Shown here: one piece after another, positions 33,497-44,794 of the stretch
Position numbering within the stretch: the stretch's first letter is position 1
How the letters are laid out: each line of letters starts with the position of its first letter
Assembly (NCBI RefSeq): GCF_006517175.1
Contig: NZ_CP041186.1
Location: 868,001 to 932,000, forward strand
Length of the DNA: 64,000 nucleotides
Source of the DNA: Persicimonas caeni
GTDB taxonomy: Bacteria; Myxococcota_A; Bradymonadia; Bradymonadales; Bradymonadaceae
Direction of reading: 5' to 3'
Notes under the pieces: generated by a model
What the model was told of the DNA's origin: nothing
The model's input: the letters and a program-made list of their open reading frames with translations, nothing else
Databases searched by the model: none
Program-made: the position numbers and the translations under genes

Positions 33497-33546
33497 GTTC
33501 CCACAACAGGCCCGAGCCCGTAGGGCGGTCCCTCCGCCTTTGATAG

Positions 33547-33576
33547 CCCCCTGCGTAGCGCAGCGGAGCTGGGGGG
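33547..33576. terminator. Possible bidirectional hairpin between sppA and glutaredoxin gene
   Basis: CCCCC (33547-33551) can pair with GGGGG (33571-33576), with an inner TGCG/CGCA hairpin (33552-33555, 33559-33562). There is no T-tract, and a second GGGGG follows. It sits between two convergent genes. Weak evidence. Confidence 0.3.
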
Positions 33577-33599
33577 AACTGGGGGACTCAAAACGACAA

Positions 33600-33860
33600 T
33601 CAAGCCTCACCATCGAGCATTTTCTGCAGCTCGCCCGAATCCCGCAACGCTTTGACGTCGGTGAACCCACCCACGGACTGACCGTCGATGAAAATCTGGG
33701 GCACGGTGCGCATCCCCGTCTCCTCGACGAGCTTCATGCGCCGCTCCGGATCGTTGGTCACGTCGATCTCCTCGTACTCGACGCCCATCTCGTCGAACAG
33801 CCGCTCGGCCATGTTGCAGTACGGGCAATACGTCGTCCGATAAATCTCTACCTTCGCCAT
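33600..33860 (-). CDS. grxC: Glutaredoxin (GrxC type)
   Basis: 86 residues from ATG 33860, after the ribosome site GGAGAGG. The dithiol active site is CPYC (residues 12-15 in TTYCPYCNMAERLF), followed by the TVPQIFIDG motif with cis-Pro and GGFTDVKAL, which binds glutathione. It reduces disulfides in the cytoplasm at the expense of GSH. The size and motif fit class I glutaredoxin 3. Confidence 0.95.
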   Translation of the reverse strand: MAKVEIYRTTYCPYCNMAERLFDEMGVEYEEIDVTNDPERRMKLVEETGMRTVPQIFIDGQSVGGFTDVKALRDSGELQKMLDGEA

Positions 33861-34047
33861 GGCTGCCTCTCCTATCTGGTACGTCTGGGCTGGTACGTCT
33901 GGTCTCTTACGGCCACGTGCGCGTCCGCGCTCTAGTGATCCACGTGTAACATAAAAACTAACTAACCAGCGCAAACCCACTTTTCAACCCTCATCCTCCC
34001 TCTTCTTACCCCATCCTCCCCCTTCTTCCCCGCAAGAAACCAAAAAA

Positions 34048-34071
34048 CCGGCGACTCTTCCGAGCCGCCGG
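34048..34071 (-). terminator. Rho-independent terminator of the GltG-like gene
   Basis: CCGGCG (34048-34053) pairs with CGCCGG (34066-34071), and inside it CTC pairs with GAG around a TTCC loop. On the minus strand six T's follow (34047-34042). It lies 29 bases after the GltG-like stop. Confidence 0.88.
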
Positions 34072-34099
34072 CTTTCTAGTTGTTCTCTCTACCCGATGC

Positions 34100-35464
34100 T
34101 TACTCGATACCCGAGAAGACGAACGGATAGTTAATGATGCAGATACCGCCGTCGGGCTTCTCGAAGCGCATGCGCTTGATGACGCGGGTGATGCAGCTCT
34201 CGACCTTGCGGTTGTTCATCGTCGAGCTGGCGATCGAGGAGCTCATGACCGAGCCGTCGAGGCCGACTTTCCACTGAGCGATGATCTTACCCTTGAGGTC
34301 GGGCTTCATCTGAAGCTCGCGCTCGAAGCAGTACTTGATGGCGTTCGACTTGGCGCTGACGACGCGGCGGATGTTGCCCTTGTCGCAGAAGTTACCAATC
34401 TTGGGCGTTCCGCGGCTCAGCTTGGGCTTGACCTTGCGCGCCTTCTTCTTGCCGATCTTGGCGCCGGTACCTTTACCGCCGCCGGTGTCGACTTTACCGA
34501 GGCCGTGGATGCGACCGAAGCCTTCGCCACCGCCACCTTTGCCGACGCCGCGCATGCCCATACCGCCTGCGCCGCGACCGACGACCAACTCACCGCCCTC
34601 GCCGCTCATGGCGACGTTCATCTTGGCGTCGAAGCCTTCCTGGTTGCCGAAGATGTTCTTGAGCGGGCCGGCGCCGAGCATTTTCGAGCCGAGCGCCTTG
34701 TTGACGCCGATATTCTTGACGTCGACCTCGTCGACCATCTCACCGTCGACCTTCGGAATCTTCGACTCCGGAATGTCGGTGTCGGGATCGCCGAACTTGC
34801 CCTCTTCGCCGCCGGCTTTCTTACCGGTGGTGTCTTCTTCGGGCTCTTCGGTCTCCTCTTCCTCGAGCGGATCTTCGACGTCATCGACGGCGAACTCGAC
34901 GAAGCGGTCGGGAATCTCTTGATTCTCGAGCTCCATACCCGGCTTCCAGGTGAGCATCACGCCGACCAAGAATCCGATGTGCAGGATAGCGGCGAGCGCC
35001 ACCAAACCGACGACCGGGCCTTCGAACATCCCGGTGAAGCCGCGTCCGGCGACCTTTTCCTTCTGGTTGACCAGTTGGAAAAAGACGTTGACGCTGCCCA
35101 GCCGAATCATACCCCAGTCGCCTTCGCGCAGGGTAAGCTCGTAGACATCCGCCGAGCCTTCCTCGGTGCTTACCGAGTCGGCGCGAGTGGCCTTCTTCTC
35201 CTCGATAGCCTCATCGAGGTCCCACTCTTCGTCGTCGATCGACAGCGAGCCGTCGACTTTATTGGTAAATCGGACCCGATATCCATCGTCCTGCCTCTCG
35301 AACATTTCGAAGTTCGCGGACAGGCCCGGGGCCGGAACCGAAAAAGCATTATTTTCGTCCTCACCAACCGTGACGACGGGGTCACTCGTCTGGGTATAGG
35401 TCTTCTCTAGAAAGACCGTCCCATTCCAGACGATAGCAACTCTGAGACTATGATCGTTTTTCAC
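34100..35464 (-). CDS. GltG-like (AgmX/PglI) protein: FHA-like front, TM, TonB-like C-terminus
   Basis: About 454 residues from GTG 35464, chosen because AGGGAG lies six bases before it; an ATG 18 bases upstream is possible. Residues 1-135 have an FHA-like beta pattern (DPVVTVGEDENNAFSVPAP...VRFTNKVDGSLSID). One transmembrane helix follows (VVGLVALAAILHIGFLVGVML), then an acidic/Gly-rich periplasmic linker (with GMRGVGKGGGGEGFGRIHG) and a TonB-like AgmX/PglI domain with Cys pair (FCDKGNIRR, KYCFERELQ, CITRVIKRMRF). This is the domain order of Myxococcus GltG. It is monocistronic with its own terminator. Confidence 0.85.
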   Translation of the reverse strand: MKNDHSLRVAIVWNGTVFLEKTYTQTSDPVVTVGEDENNAFSVPAPGLSANFEMFERQDDGYRVRFTNKVDGSLSIDDEEWDLDEAIEEKKATRADSVSTEEGSADVYELTLREGDWGMIRLGSVNVFFQLVNQKEKVAGRGFTGMFEGPVVGLVALAAILHIGFLVGVMLTWKPGMELENQEIPDRFVEFAVDDVEDPLEEEETEEPEEDTTGKKAGGEEGKFGDPDTDIPESKIPKVDGEMVDEVDVKNIGVNKALGSKMLGAGPLKNIFGNQEGFDAKMNVAMSGEGGELVVGRGAGGMGMRGVGKGGGGEGFGRIHGLGKVDTGGGKGTGAKIGKKKARKVKPKLSRGTPKIGNFCDKGNIRRVVSAKSNAIKYCFERELQMKPDLKGKIIAQWKVGLDGSVMSSSIASSTMNNRKVESCITRVIKRMRFEKPDGGICIINYPFVFSGIE

Positions 35465-35813
35465 CAGATGCTCCCTGAGCAAAACCGCTCTCTGGGCGGT
35501 CGCGTCTCACATTTGACCTGCCTCTGCGAAAGTCCCAACTGCGCGCCCATATCGGCACATTTTCAGCAGAACCGCAGAAGTGCAACGCAACATACTTAGT
35601 CGACTGTATAGCGTCAAGCCGCGCGGTTACTTACGACAGGCAACTTACTGAACCGCGCACATTTTCTGAAGTTTTTTAGGCTTCCCACGTCATAATTGCG
35701 GGTTGGGCCGTTATCTCCTACTTTCGTGTATATGGCGACACCCAAATCACAATTGCGTGACATCGGCTCGCCAGCTTCCACATGTTCCGACACCGAGAAC
35801 GGCTTCGAGTTCC

Positions 35814-36809
35814 ATGATTTTTTCAAAAAAAATCAACGCGCCCCATTTAACCACGTTTGGCGACATTGTGCTACATATGGGTTGGGGAATTCTCGTGTTG
35901 TCTCTCCTACTCGTCGGCTCTCCTCGCGCGCACGCGCAAGATGGTAAGGACCGCGGGTGGGTGCGGCAGTTCGATTCGGTCACCGTCGAGAAGGTCAAGC
36001 CCACCGATCTCCCCCAGACGACCAAGCCCGGCGCCGACACGATCATCCGAACCGAGAGCGACGAGCTTCCCAAGCCGGTCACCAAAGAGGGGTTGCGCAA
36101 GATCGTCGAGCACCTCGACAAGCACGTCGTCCAGGTCGTCTCGGTCCAGACGCCTCCCAAGCCGTACAGGCAGGTGCCGATGGTCCACCATGGCCACGCA
36201 CTGTGGGTGACACCGCCCAACGGCGGAGCTCCGGTGCTCGTCTCTCCGCTCAGCTGGCTCAGGGAGGCCGACGAGGTGTTCATCCTGCCTCAGAAGGTCG
36301 CCGGCGAGGTCGACGTCGAGACGAGTTGGAAGAGTCGCAGGCGCTCGTTGGCGTCGGTGACCGCGGGCAACAAAGGCGAGAAGTGGCTCGACAAACACAG
36401 AGACAAGCTCGTGGCGGTCGAACCGCACCGGCCTGACAAGCACCGCAATCTCGTCATCTTGCTCCCGGACGAAGGCCAGATCACTGCGCCCTCGACTGGC
36501 ATCGAGCTCTTCGACTACGAGAACAAGGCGCTGTTTCGCCTTTACGGCTTTAGCCCGTTTTTCGGGAAGTCGCTCACCCAGACGACGATGAAGCCGACTC
36601 ACCCCGAAGATCGCGCCCTCGCCTTCTACTGGCAGACCGCCTACCCGGCGATCTTGGGCGCCCCACTCGTCTCCCAAGACGGCAAGCTCGTGGCGATCAA
36701 CACGTTTCGGCACCCCAAAAAGGAAAAGCTCTTCTTGGCGATCCCCACAGGGGCGATCGCCAGTTATCTGACGCCCGATGAGGAGAGTGAGGATGACAAA
36801 AAGCAGTAA
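35814..36809 (+). CDS. Secreted trypsin-fold-like protein lacking the catalytic Ser (tentative)
   Basis: About 331 residues. A signal peptide (GILVLSLLLVGSPRAHAQ) is preceded by a basic stretch; the start could instead be ATG 35877. The mature protein has a helix (LRKIVEHLDKHVVQVVSV) and a beta-rich body. Near the end, YPAILGAPLVSQDGKLVAI resembles the last strands of trypsin-like proteases, where GxSGGPL...G.vvGI would be expected; the Ser is replaced (ILGAPL). So it may be an inactive protease-fold protein of the periplasm. It overlaps tilS by 17 bases, suggesting co-expression. The fold call is by eye. Confidence 0.55.
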   Translation: MIFSKKINAPHLTTFGDIVLHMGWGILVLSLLLVGSPRAHAQDGKDRGWVRQFDSVTVEKVKPTDLPQTTKPGADTIIRTESDELPKPVTKEGLRKIVEHLDKHVVQVVSVQTPPKPYRQVPMVHHGHALWVTPPNGGAPVLVSPLSWLREADEVFILPQKVAGEVDVETSWKSRRRSLASVTAGNKGEKWLDKHRDKLVAVEPHRPDKHRNLVILLPDEGQITAPSTGIELFDYENKALFRLYGFSPFFGKSLTQTTMKPTHPEDRALAFYWQTAYPAILGAPLVSQDGKLVAINTFRHPKKEKLFLAIPTGAIASYLTPDEESEDDKKQ

Positions 36810-38262
36810 GTTGCTTTTTGGAGCCCACTCCGGCGACTTCGCTTCGCTAAGCCGCCACCTCCCCGACCCGGCGAATGGTCTGCTCGTCGCCCTGAGCGGC
36901 GGACTCGACTCGACCGTGCTCCTCGATCTTCTGCGCCAGTGGGCCGCCAAAACCGGCGCCGAGCTCGCCGCGGTGCACGTCGACCACCAACTGCGCCCCT
37001 CGTCAAAACACGACGCGGCGTTTTGTCGCCGCTTATGTCACCAGTGGGGCATTCCGCTCGTCCTCGAGACCCTCGATATCGCCCGAGACGGCTCCACACA
37101 GGAGAGCGCGCGTGTGCAGCGCTACGCAGCGATCGCCCAGGTCGCTCAGCGCCTGGGCCTCGGGGCCGTCGCCACGGCGCACCATGCCGACGATGCGCTG
37201 GAAACGGCGCTGCTGAATTTTCGCCGCGGCACCTCTTCGGGCGGGTTGGCCGCCCTGCTCTCGAAGACGGAAGCGCCGATCCCCGCCTGGCCCGATCTCG
37301 AGCTCGTCCGCCCGTTGGTCGAGGCACCCAAGGCTCGCATCCACCAATACGCCGAAGCTCGAGGCCTCGAATGGGTGAACGATCCCACCAACCTCGAGGG
37401 GAGCTACGAGCGCAACCGCCTGCGCCACGATGTTCTGCCCGGGCTCACCGACGACGGCGCTCTGCTCGCGCCCATGCTCGCCACCCTCGAAAACCTCGCG
37501 TCCGAGCGCGATGCGCTCGAAAGCATCGCCCGAACGTGCCTCGAAGGGGCACGTCTGGCCTCCCCCGACGCCGAAAGCATCGCGCTCGACTGCGCGCCGC
37601 TTCGCAAAGCACCTCGCGCGGTCGCCATGCTCGTCCTCCAGCGCGCGACCCACGCGCTCCCTGCCGAGGTCGCCCTGACTCGCGAGCATCTGCAGGAGGT
37701 GCTCGACGCCATCGAGTCCGAGACATCTCTCGATCTTGCCGTGCGTGGCGCCCATGTGAGCATCGAGCGCGGCTTTGTCATCGTGGAGGTCGCCCGGGGC
37801 CGCGGCGGAAAGCACCTTTTCACTCGCCAAGCGCATCCCATCCCCATCGCGGCGGCCAATCTCGACGGGACCAGCAATCTCGACGAGACCTCGGCCCGGG
37901 ATGGACAAGTGCCGTGGTTTGGCACCACGCTACGCTGGAAGGCCAACCAATCAGTCGATAGCCTGGTGGTTCGCGGCCCTCGCCCCGGTGATCGACTCGA
38001 CGCGCGCGGCCTCGACGGCCACAAGCGTGTCGTCGACGTCCTCAAGGAGGCGGGCGTGCCTCGATCTTTTCGCTGGCGTTGGCCCTGCCTAGTCCATCAG
38101 CAAAAGGTCGAGTGGATTTGTGGGCTGCGTCAGGCTACAAGAGAGGATGACACACCACCTGATACGCGCACTATCCGCCTATTTTGGGATCTGGAGCCGG
38201 ACTCAGTCTTCAATCGAGTTGTCGGCCAAACGACCAATTGCTTTGACTTGCAGTATTTTTGA
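36793..38262 (+). CDS. tilS: tRNA(Ile)-lysidine synthase
   Basis: 489 residues from ATG 36793 (GGAGAGTGAGG precedes it). The N-type ATP-pyrophosphatase P-loop SGGLDS lies at 35-40. Then come HVDHQLRPSS, the TAHHADDALETALLNFRRG segment that defines TilS, and NDPTNLEGSYERNRLRHDVLP. The C-terminal TilS domain includes GDRLDARGLDGHKRVVDVLKEAGVPRSFR. TilS converts C34 of the CAU-anticodon tRNA-Ile to lysidine, an essential modification. It is followed by ftsH, the same order as in many bacteria. Confidence 0.95.
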   Translation: MTKSSKLLFGAHSGDFASLSRHLPDPANGLLVALSGGLDSTVLLDLLRQWAAKTGAELAAVHVDHQLRPSSKHDAAFCRRLCHQWGIPLVLETLDIARDGSTQESARVQRYAAIAQVAQRLGLGAVATAHHADDALETALLNFRRGTSSGGLAALLSKTEAPIPAWPDLELVRPLVEAPKARIHQYAEARGLEWVNDPTNLEGSYERNRLRHDVLPGLTDDGALLAPMLATLENLASERDALESIARTCLEGARLASPDAESIALDCAPLRKAPRAVAMLVLQRATHALPAEVALTREHLQEVLDAIESETSLDLAVRGAHVSIERGFVIVEVARGRGGKHLFTRQAHPIPIAAANLDGTSNLDETSARDGQVPWFGTTLRWKANQSVDSLVVRGPRPGDRLDARGLDGHKRVVDVLKEAGVPRSFRWRWPCLVHQQKVEWICGLRQATREDDTPPDTRTIRLFWDLEPDSVFNRVVGQTTNCFDLQYF

Positions 38263-38305
38263 AATAATCCGCTGACAGCGTCCATTTAGTCAGCGTGCAA
38301 CATAG

Positions 38306-38335
38306 AGGGCACGGCGCTGCTTGCGGCGGCGCCCT
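38306..38335 (+). terminator. Possible terminator/hairpin between tilS and ftsH
   Basis: AGGGC (38306-38310) pairs with GCCCT (38331-38335), with further imperfect GC pairing inside, and TTTC follows. It lies 44 bases after the tilS stop. The stem is irregular, so confidence is low. Confidence 0.4.
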
Positions 38336-38388
38336 TTCGGGTCGTACACTCCCTCGAGTCCTAAGTTCAGCAGCCGAGGATTTACAAA

Positions 38389-40365
<1,977 letters not shown>

Positions 40366-40378
40366 CGCCTTGCACCGA

Positions 40379-40410
40379 CGAGGCGCGGTCGGCCGACCGC
40401 GCCTCGTTTT
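40379..40410 (+). terminator. Rho-independent terminator after ftsH
   Basis: Bases 40379-40406 are a perfect 28-base palindrome (each arm 14 bases, starting CGAGGCGCGG), followed by TTTT at 40407-40410. It sits 14 bases after the ftsH stop and 23 before folP, so folP probably has its own promoter or relies on read-through. Confidence 0.92.
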
Positions 40411-40432
40411 CTGATCTATCTCTGAATTGCTG

Positions 40433-41305
40433 ATGTCTTTTTACGCCACACCCACATCTCGCCCCGCTCTGCCGTCCGTGAAGGTCGGCGACCGCACGCT
40501 CGCCTTCGGCGGGCGTTTTTACGTGATGGGCGTTCTCAACGTGACGCCCGACTCGTTCTCCGACGGCGGGCAATTCTACGCCGCCGAAGACGCCATCGCC
40601 CGTGGCGTGGCGATGTGGGAGGCGGGCGCCGACATCATCGACGTGGGCGGCGAGTCGACCCGGCCGGGCGCCGACCCGGTGCCGGCCGACGAGGAGCTCG
40701 CGCGGGTGGTGCCTGTCATCGAGGCACTCGCCGAGCGGACCGACGCCGTCTTGTCCATCGACACCTACAAGGCCGCCGTCGCCCGGGCCGCCTGCGAAGC
40801 CGGCGCCGGGATCATCAACGACATCAGCGGCCTCGGCTTCGACGAGGGGATGGCCCAGGCGGTCGCCGACACCGGCACCGCGCTGGTGCTCATGCACACC
40901 CGCGGCACCCCCAAGACGATGCAAAAGGACATCGATTACGACGATGTCGTCGAAGATATCCGTGATTATTTTGCCGAACGCCTCGCGCTGGCGCGACAGG
41001 CCGGCATCGCCGACGACCAGGTCATCCTCGACCCGGGGATCGGCTTTGGCAAAACCGTCGAGCAGAACTACCGGCTCATTCGCGACCTGCATCGCTTCTT
41101 CGACCTCGGCTGCCCACTGCTGTTGGGCACCAGCCGCAAGAGCTTTATCGGCAAAGTCCTCGACAAACCGGCCGACGAGCGTGTCTGGGGGACGGCGGCG
41201 ACGGTGGCCTGCGGGCTGTACGCAGGCGCCGATATCGTGCGCGTCCACGACGTCGCCGAGATGGTCGACGTGGTCCGCATCACCCAGGCGATCGCCGCCG
41301 ACTAG
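40433..41305 (+). CDS. folP: Dihydropteroate synthase
   Basis: 290 residues. The TIM-barrel signatures are all visible: VMGVLNVTPDSFSDGG, GADIIDVGGESTRPGAD, SIDTYKAAVA, INDISGLG, LMHTRGTPKTMQ, ILDPGIGFGKT and the C-terminal TSRKSFIGK and RVHDVAEM. It joins 6-hydroxymethyl-7,8-dihydropterin diphosphate to p-aminobenzoate in folate synthesis and is the sulfonamide target. The ATG at 40433 is preferred to TTG six bases upstream. It leads the cdaA-cdaR-glmM run. Confidence 0.97.
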   Translation: MSFYATPTSRPALPSVKVGDRTLAFGGRFYVMGVLNVTPDSFSDGGQFYAAEDAIARGVAMWEAGADIIDVGGESTRPGADPVPADEELARVVPVIEALAERTDAVLSIDTYKAAVARAACEAGAGIINDISGLGFDEGMAQAVADTGTALVLMHTRGTPKTMQKDIDYDDVVEDIRDYFAERLALARQAGIADDQVILDPGIGFGKTVEQNYRLIRDLHRFFDLGCPLLLGTSRKSFIGKVLDKPADERVWGTAATVACGLYAGADIVRVHDVAEMVDVVRITQAIAAD

Positions 41306-41357
41306 ACCCCCGGCCAAAAATTGGCCTTAACAGTCCAGAAGTTGTATAGATCAGCTC

Positions 41358-42236
41358 ATGGAGCAGCTTCTCGACATATTTCGCGTCGAAGGATGGAAAG
41401 ACGCGCTCCTGCTGTTGCTCGACGCGGCGATCGTCTACTTCGTCATCTACCGCATCCTGCTGCTGATCAAGGGGACCCGAGCCGTCCAGATGCTCTTCGG
41501 GCTCGTGGTCATCATCATGTTCTTCGTGATCAGCCAGGAGCAGTACCTGAACCTGGCGACGACCCACTGGTTCATCGAGCGGTTCATCGCCAACTTCATC
41601 ATCATCGTCGTGATCATCTTCCAGCATGACATCCGCCGCGCCCTGGCCCAATTCGGGCGCACCTCGCTCTTGGCGGGCACGCGCGCCTTCGAGGAGACCC
41701 AGGTCCTCGAGGAGATCATCAAGGCCTCGGTGATGCTGTCGAGCCGCAAGATCGGCGCATTGGTGGCCATCGAGCGCGAGGCTGACCTGAGCCACTACAC
41801 CGAAGAAGGCATCAAGATCGACTCGGTGGTCTCCAAGGACCTCCTCTTCAGCGTGTTCGTGCCCGAGCACCAAAACCCGCTGCACGACGGCGCAGTGGTC
41901 GTCCAGAAGGGACGCGTCACCGCCGCGGGCTGCTTTTTGCCGCTGACCAACAACCCGCGCGTCGAAAAGACGCTGGGTACTCGCCACCGCGCCGGCATCG
42001 GCCTGACCGAGGACACCGACGCGGCGGTCGTCATCGTCAGCGAAGAGACGGGCATCATCTCGATCGCCTACGGCGGCGAGCTGTACCGCGACCTCGACGC
42101 CAACGAGATGCGTGACCTTCTGCAGCGCATCTTCAGCGCCTCGCAGGTCAACCAGCGCGGCTCGGGACTCATCGATAGCTTCCGCGAGCAGCGCGACACC
42201 GACGAGCCCGTCGGCGCCAAGGAGGCCCGCGACTGA
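41358..42236 (+). CDS. cdaA: Diadenylate cyclase CdaA
   Basis: 292 residues. Three N-terminal transmembrane helices (about 15-36, 41-60 and 70-90) precede the DisA_N/DAC domain. Catalytic motifs are DGA (177-179) in LHDGAVVV and RHR (209-211) in GTRHRAGIG. It condenses two ATP into c-di-AMP, a messenger controlling potassium and osmotic balance and wall integrity. It overlaps the CdaR gene by one base (TGATG), with glmM next: the conserved cdaA-cdaR-glmM cluster. A trkA-trkH pair 11 kb downstream is a possible c-di-AMP target. Confidence 0.96.
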   Translation: MEQLLDIFRVEGWKDALLLLLDAAIVYFVIYRILLLIKGTRAVQMLFGLVVIIMFFVISQEQYLNLATTHWFIERFIANFIIIVVIIFQHDIRRALAQFGRTSLLAGTRAFEETQVLEEIIKASVMLSSRKIGALVAIEREADLSHYTEEGIKIDSVVSKDLLFSVFVPEHQNPLHDGAVVVQKGRVTAAGCFLPLTNNPRVEKTLGTRHRAGIGLTEDTDAAVVIVSEETGIISIAYGGELYRDLDANEMRDLLQRIFSASQVNQRGSGLIDSFREQRDTDEPVGAKEARD

Positions 42237-43213
42237 TGCTCGAGACCCTCGACCGCATCATCCGGCAGACCTTCGTGCGCAACCTGCACCTGAAGGTCAT
42301 CGCCCTGCTGCTGACCCTGGCGCTGTACCTGTGGGTCAGCGTCGACCGCGAGGTCGAGCGCACCCGCTATGCGCCGCTTCGCCTCGACGTGCCCTCCTAC
42401 ATGGTCTTGGTCAACGATCCCCCCAACCGCGCCGCCGTGACCGTGCGCGGCAAGTGGTCGGACCTGGCACAACTGGAGTCGGCCGAGCTCGACAGCATCC
42501 GCCTGGAGGTCGACCCGTCGATGGGCCGCAGCGGACGCATCTCGTTGACCCCCGACATGGTCGACCTGCCCCCCGGCCTACGCGCCATCGACATCGAGCC
42601 CAACTTGGTGCAGTTTCGCCTCGAGGAGAAGCAGCGCAAGCGCGTGACCGTCCGCCCCAAGATCGTCGGGCAGCCCGAGGCCGGCTACGATTTCAAGGAG
42701 GCCAGCGTCACCCCCGAGGCCGTCGAGGTCTCCGGGCCGGCCAACTCCTTGGATGAACTCGCCTCGGTGGGGACCGAGCCGATCAGCTTGAGCGGCCAGC
42801 GCAAGTCGTTTACCAAGCAAGTGCGCCCGCGCATCGACGACCCGCTGGTCGATTTCCACCTCGACCGGCCTCTCGAGGTCACCGTGCGCCTCGATGCCCA
42901 GGAGGTCGAGCGCAAATTTGAGGACGTCAAGGTGGTCCCCTCTCACCACGACGGCGCGCTGGTCACCTCCATCGAGCCGACCCACGTCGACATCACCGTG
43001 CGCGGGCCCAAGGCCGTGGTCGACGAGGTCGCCAAAGAGGAGCTGCTCGCATCCGTCGACTTGTCCGACCAGTCCGCCGGCCGCAGCACCACGGTCCTCA
43101 AAGAGGTTCAGATTCACAACGTGCCCAGCGGAGTTCAGATCATTCGAAAGCAGCCCAACACGTTCCGCATCCGCATGCATCCCAAGGAGCCGGCGCAGCA
43201 GGCCAGGGATTGA
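42236..43213 (+). CDS. cdaR: CdaR/YbbR-domain protein, regulator of diadenylate cyclase
   Basis: 325 residues. An N-terminal transmembrane helix (LKVIALLLTLALYLWVSV, about 20-37) is followed by three or so extracytoplasmic YbbR repeats, each an all-beta unit; recognisable segments are NRAAVTVRGKWSDL, RKRVTVRPKIVGQP and EVTVRLDAQEVERKF. CdaR binds CdaA in the membrane and tunes its activity. It overlaps cdaA by one base and precedes glmM by 171 bases; that gap is AT-rich at its end and may hold a promoter for glmM. Confidence 0.9.
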   Translation: MLETLDRIIRQTFVRNLHLKVIALLLTLALYLWVSVDREVERTRYAPLRLDVPSYMVLVNDPPNRAAVTVRGKWSDLAQLESAELDSIRLEVDPSMGRSGRISLTPDMVDLPPGLRAIDIEPNLVQFRLEEKQRKRVTVRPKIVGQPEAGYDFKEASVTPEAVEVSGPANSLDELASVGTEPISLSGQRKSFTKQVRPRIDDPLVDFHLDRPLEVTVRLDAQEVERKFEDVKVVPSHHDGALVTSIEPTHVDITVRGPKAVVDEVAKEELLASVDLSDQSAGRSTTVLKEVQIHNVPSGVQIIRKQPNTFRIRMHPKEPAQQARD

Positions 43214-43384
43214 ACGATCCCGGTCTGTGTCGGCCCGAGCGACATCTCGAGGCTGCTCTACTTGCACCGCACCTCACCGGCGTCGAACTTCAGTAGTAAT
43301 CAAAAGCATTTACCGATAAACGCACACGTATTATCAACGAGCACTGCTTCTGTCGGATGTTTCCGACTGTCATAGGATTGAGTT

Positions 43385-44758
43385 ATGACCGAACGAAAGC
43401 TTTTTGGCACCGATGGTATCCGCGGTGTCGCCAACAAATATCCGATGACGCCTGAAGTCGCCGTCAAGCTCGGCCAGGCGATCGCCCACCACTTCAAGAA
43501 GGCCTCGCAGCGCAACAAGCCGCCGGGCCATCGCACGCGCATCCTCATCGGCAAGGACACCCGCCTGTCGGGCTACATGTTCGAGTCGGGGCTGGCAGCC
43601 GGCATCACCAGCATGGGCGCCGACGTCCAACTCGTCGGCCCGCTGCCCACCCCGGCGATCTCGTTTTTGACCACCGGCATGCGCTCCGACGCCGGCATCG
43701 TCATCTCGGCGAGCCACAACCCATTCCAGGACAACGGCATCAAGATCTTCGGCTCCGACGGCTTCAAGCTGCCCGACGCCGAAGAGGCCAAGATCGAGGA
43801 GATGGTCCTCTCCGACCATCCGCCCGCGGTCGACTCGACCGCCATCGGCAAGGCCACGCGTATCGACGACGCCACCGGCCGCTACATCGTCTTTCTCAAG
43901 AACACGTTCCCCAAAGATCTGACCCTCGAAGGGGTGCGCGTGGTCATCGACTGCGCCAACGGGGCCGCCTACAAGGTCGCCCCGGACGTGCTTCGCGAGC
44001 TTGGCGCCGAGGTCTTCGCCGTGGGCAACACCCCCGACGGCACCAACATCAACCTCGAGTGCGGCAGCACCCACCCGCAGGCGACCATCCAGCGGGTGCG
44101 CGAGACCCGCGCCGACATCGGCATCTGCCTCGACGGCGACGCCGACCGCGTCATTCTGGTCGACGAAAAGGGCAACATCGTCGACGGCGACAGCATCCTG
44201 GCGCTGGCCGCCCTCACCATGAAGCAGCGTGGCCTGCTCGCCAAAAACACGATGGTGGCCACCGTCATGAGTAATATCGGCCTCGAGATCGCGCTCAAGC
44301 GCCGCGACATCAAGGTCGAGCGCACCAAGGTCGGCGACCGCTACGTCGTCGAGAATATGCGCAAAAACGGCTACAACCTGGGCGGCGAGCAGTCCGGCCA
44401 CCTGATCTTTTTGGACCACACCACCACCGGCGACGGCATGCTCGCCGCGCTGCAGGTCCTGGCGATCCTGCAGCGCGAGCAGCGCCCGTTCAGCGAGCTG
44501 AGCAAGGTGATGACGCCCTTCCCGCAGGTGCTGGTCAACGTGAAGGTGCGCGAAAAGCCCCCGCTCGAGACCCTCGAGAGCTTCCAGACCCAGATGGGCA
44601 AGATCGAAGAGGAACTCGGCGACGAGGGCCGCATCGTCGCGCGCTACTCGGGCACCGAGCCCAAAGCCCGCGTCATGGTCGAAGGCCCCGACGAGCCCAC
44701 CGTACGCGGCTACGCCGAGGAGCTCGCCGCGTGCATCAAGCGCGACATCGGCGCTTGA
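43385..44758 (+). CDS. glmM: Phosphoglucosamine mutase
   Basis: 457 residues. The start ([14 protein letters not shown]) is the family standard. The phosphoserine loop is [15 protein letters not shown], with the catalytic Ser at 110. The metal-binding loop is LDGDADRV and the sugar-binding loop is [10 protein letters not shown]. The C-terminal phosphate-binding motif is [15 protein letters not shown]. It converts glucosamine-6-phosphate to glucosamine-1-phosphate for UDP-GlcNAc. In other bacteria GlmM also binds and restrains CdaA, which fits the conserved linkage. Confidence 0.97.
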   Translation: MTERKLFGTDGIRGVANKYPMTPEVAVKLGQAIAHHFKKASQRNKPPGHRTRILIGKDTRLSGYMFESGLAAGITSMGADVQLVGPLPTPAISFLTTGMRSDAGIVISASHNPFQDNGIKIFGSDGFKLPDAEEAKIEEMVLSDHPPAVDSTAIGKATRIDDATGRYIVFLKNTFPKDLTLEGVRVVIDCANGAAYKVAPDVLRELGAEVFAVGNTPDGTNINLECGSTHPQATIQRVRETRADIGICLDGDADRVILVDEKGNIVDGDSILALAALTMKQRGLLAKNTMVATVMSNIGLEIALKRRDIKVERTKVGDRYVVENMRKNGYNLGGEQSGHLIFLDHTTTGDGMLAALQVLAILQREQRPFSELSKVMTPFPQVLVNVKVREKPPLETLESFQTQMGKIEEELGDEGRIVARYSGTEPKARVMVEGPDEPTVRGYAEELAACIKRDIGA

Positions 44759-44794
44759 GTTCGAGGGTTGGATTCTTGTAGGCCATGGGTGATG

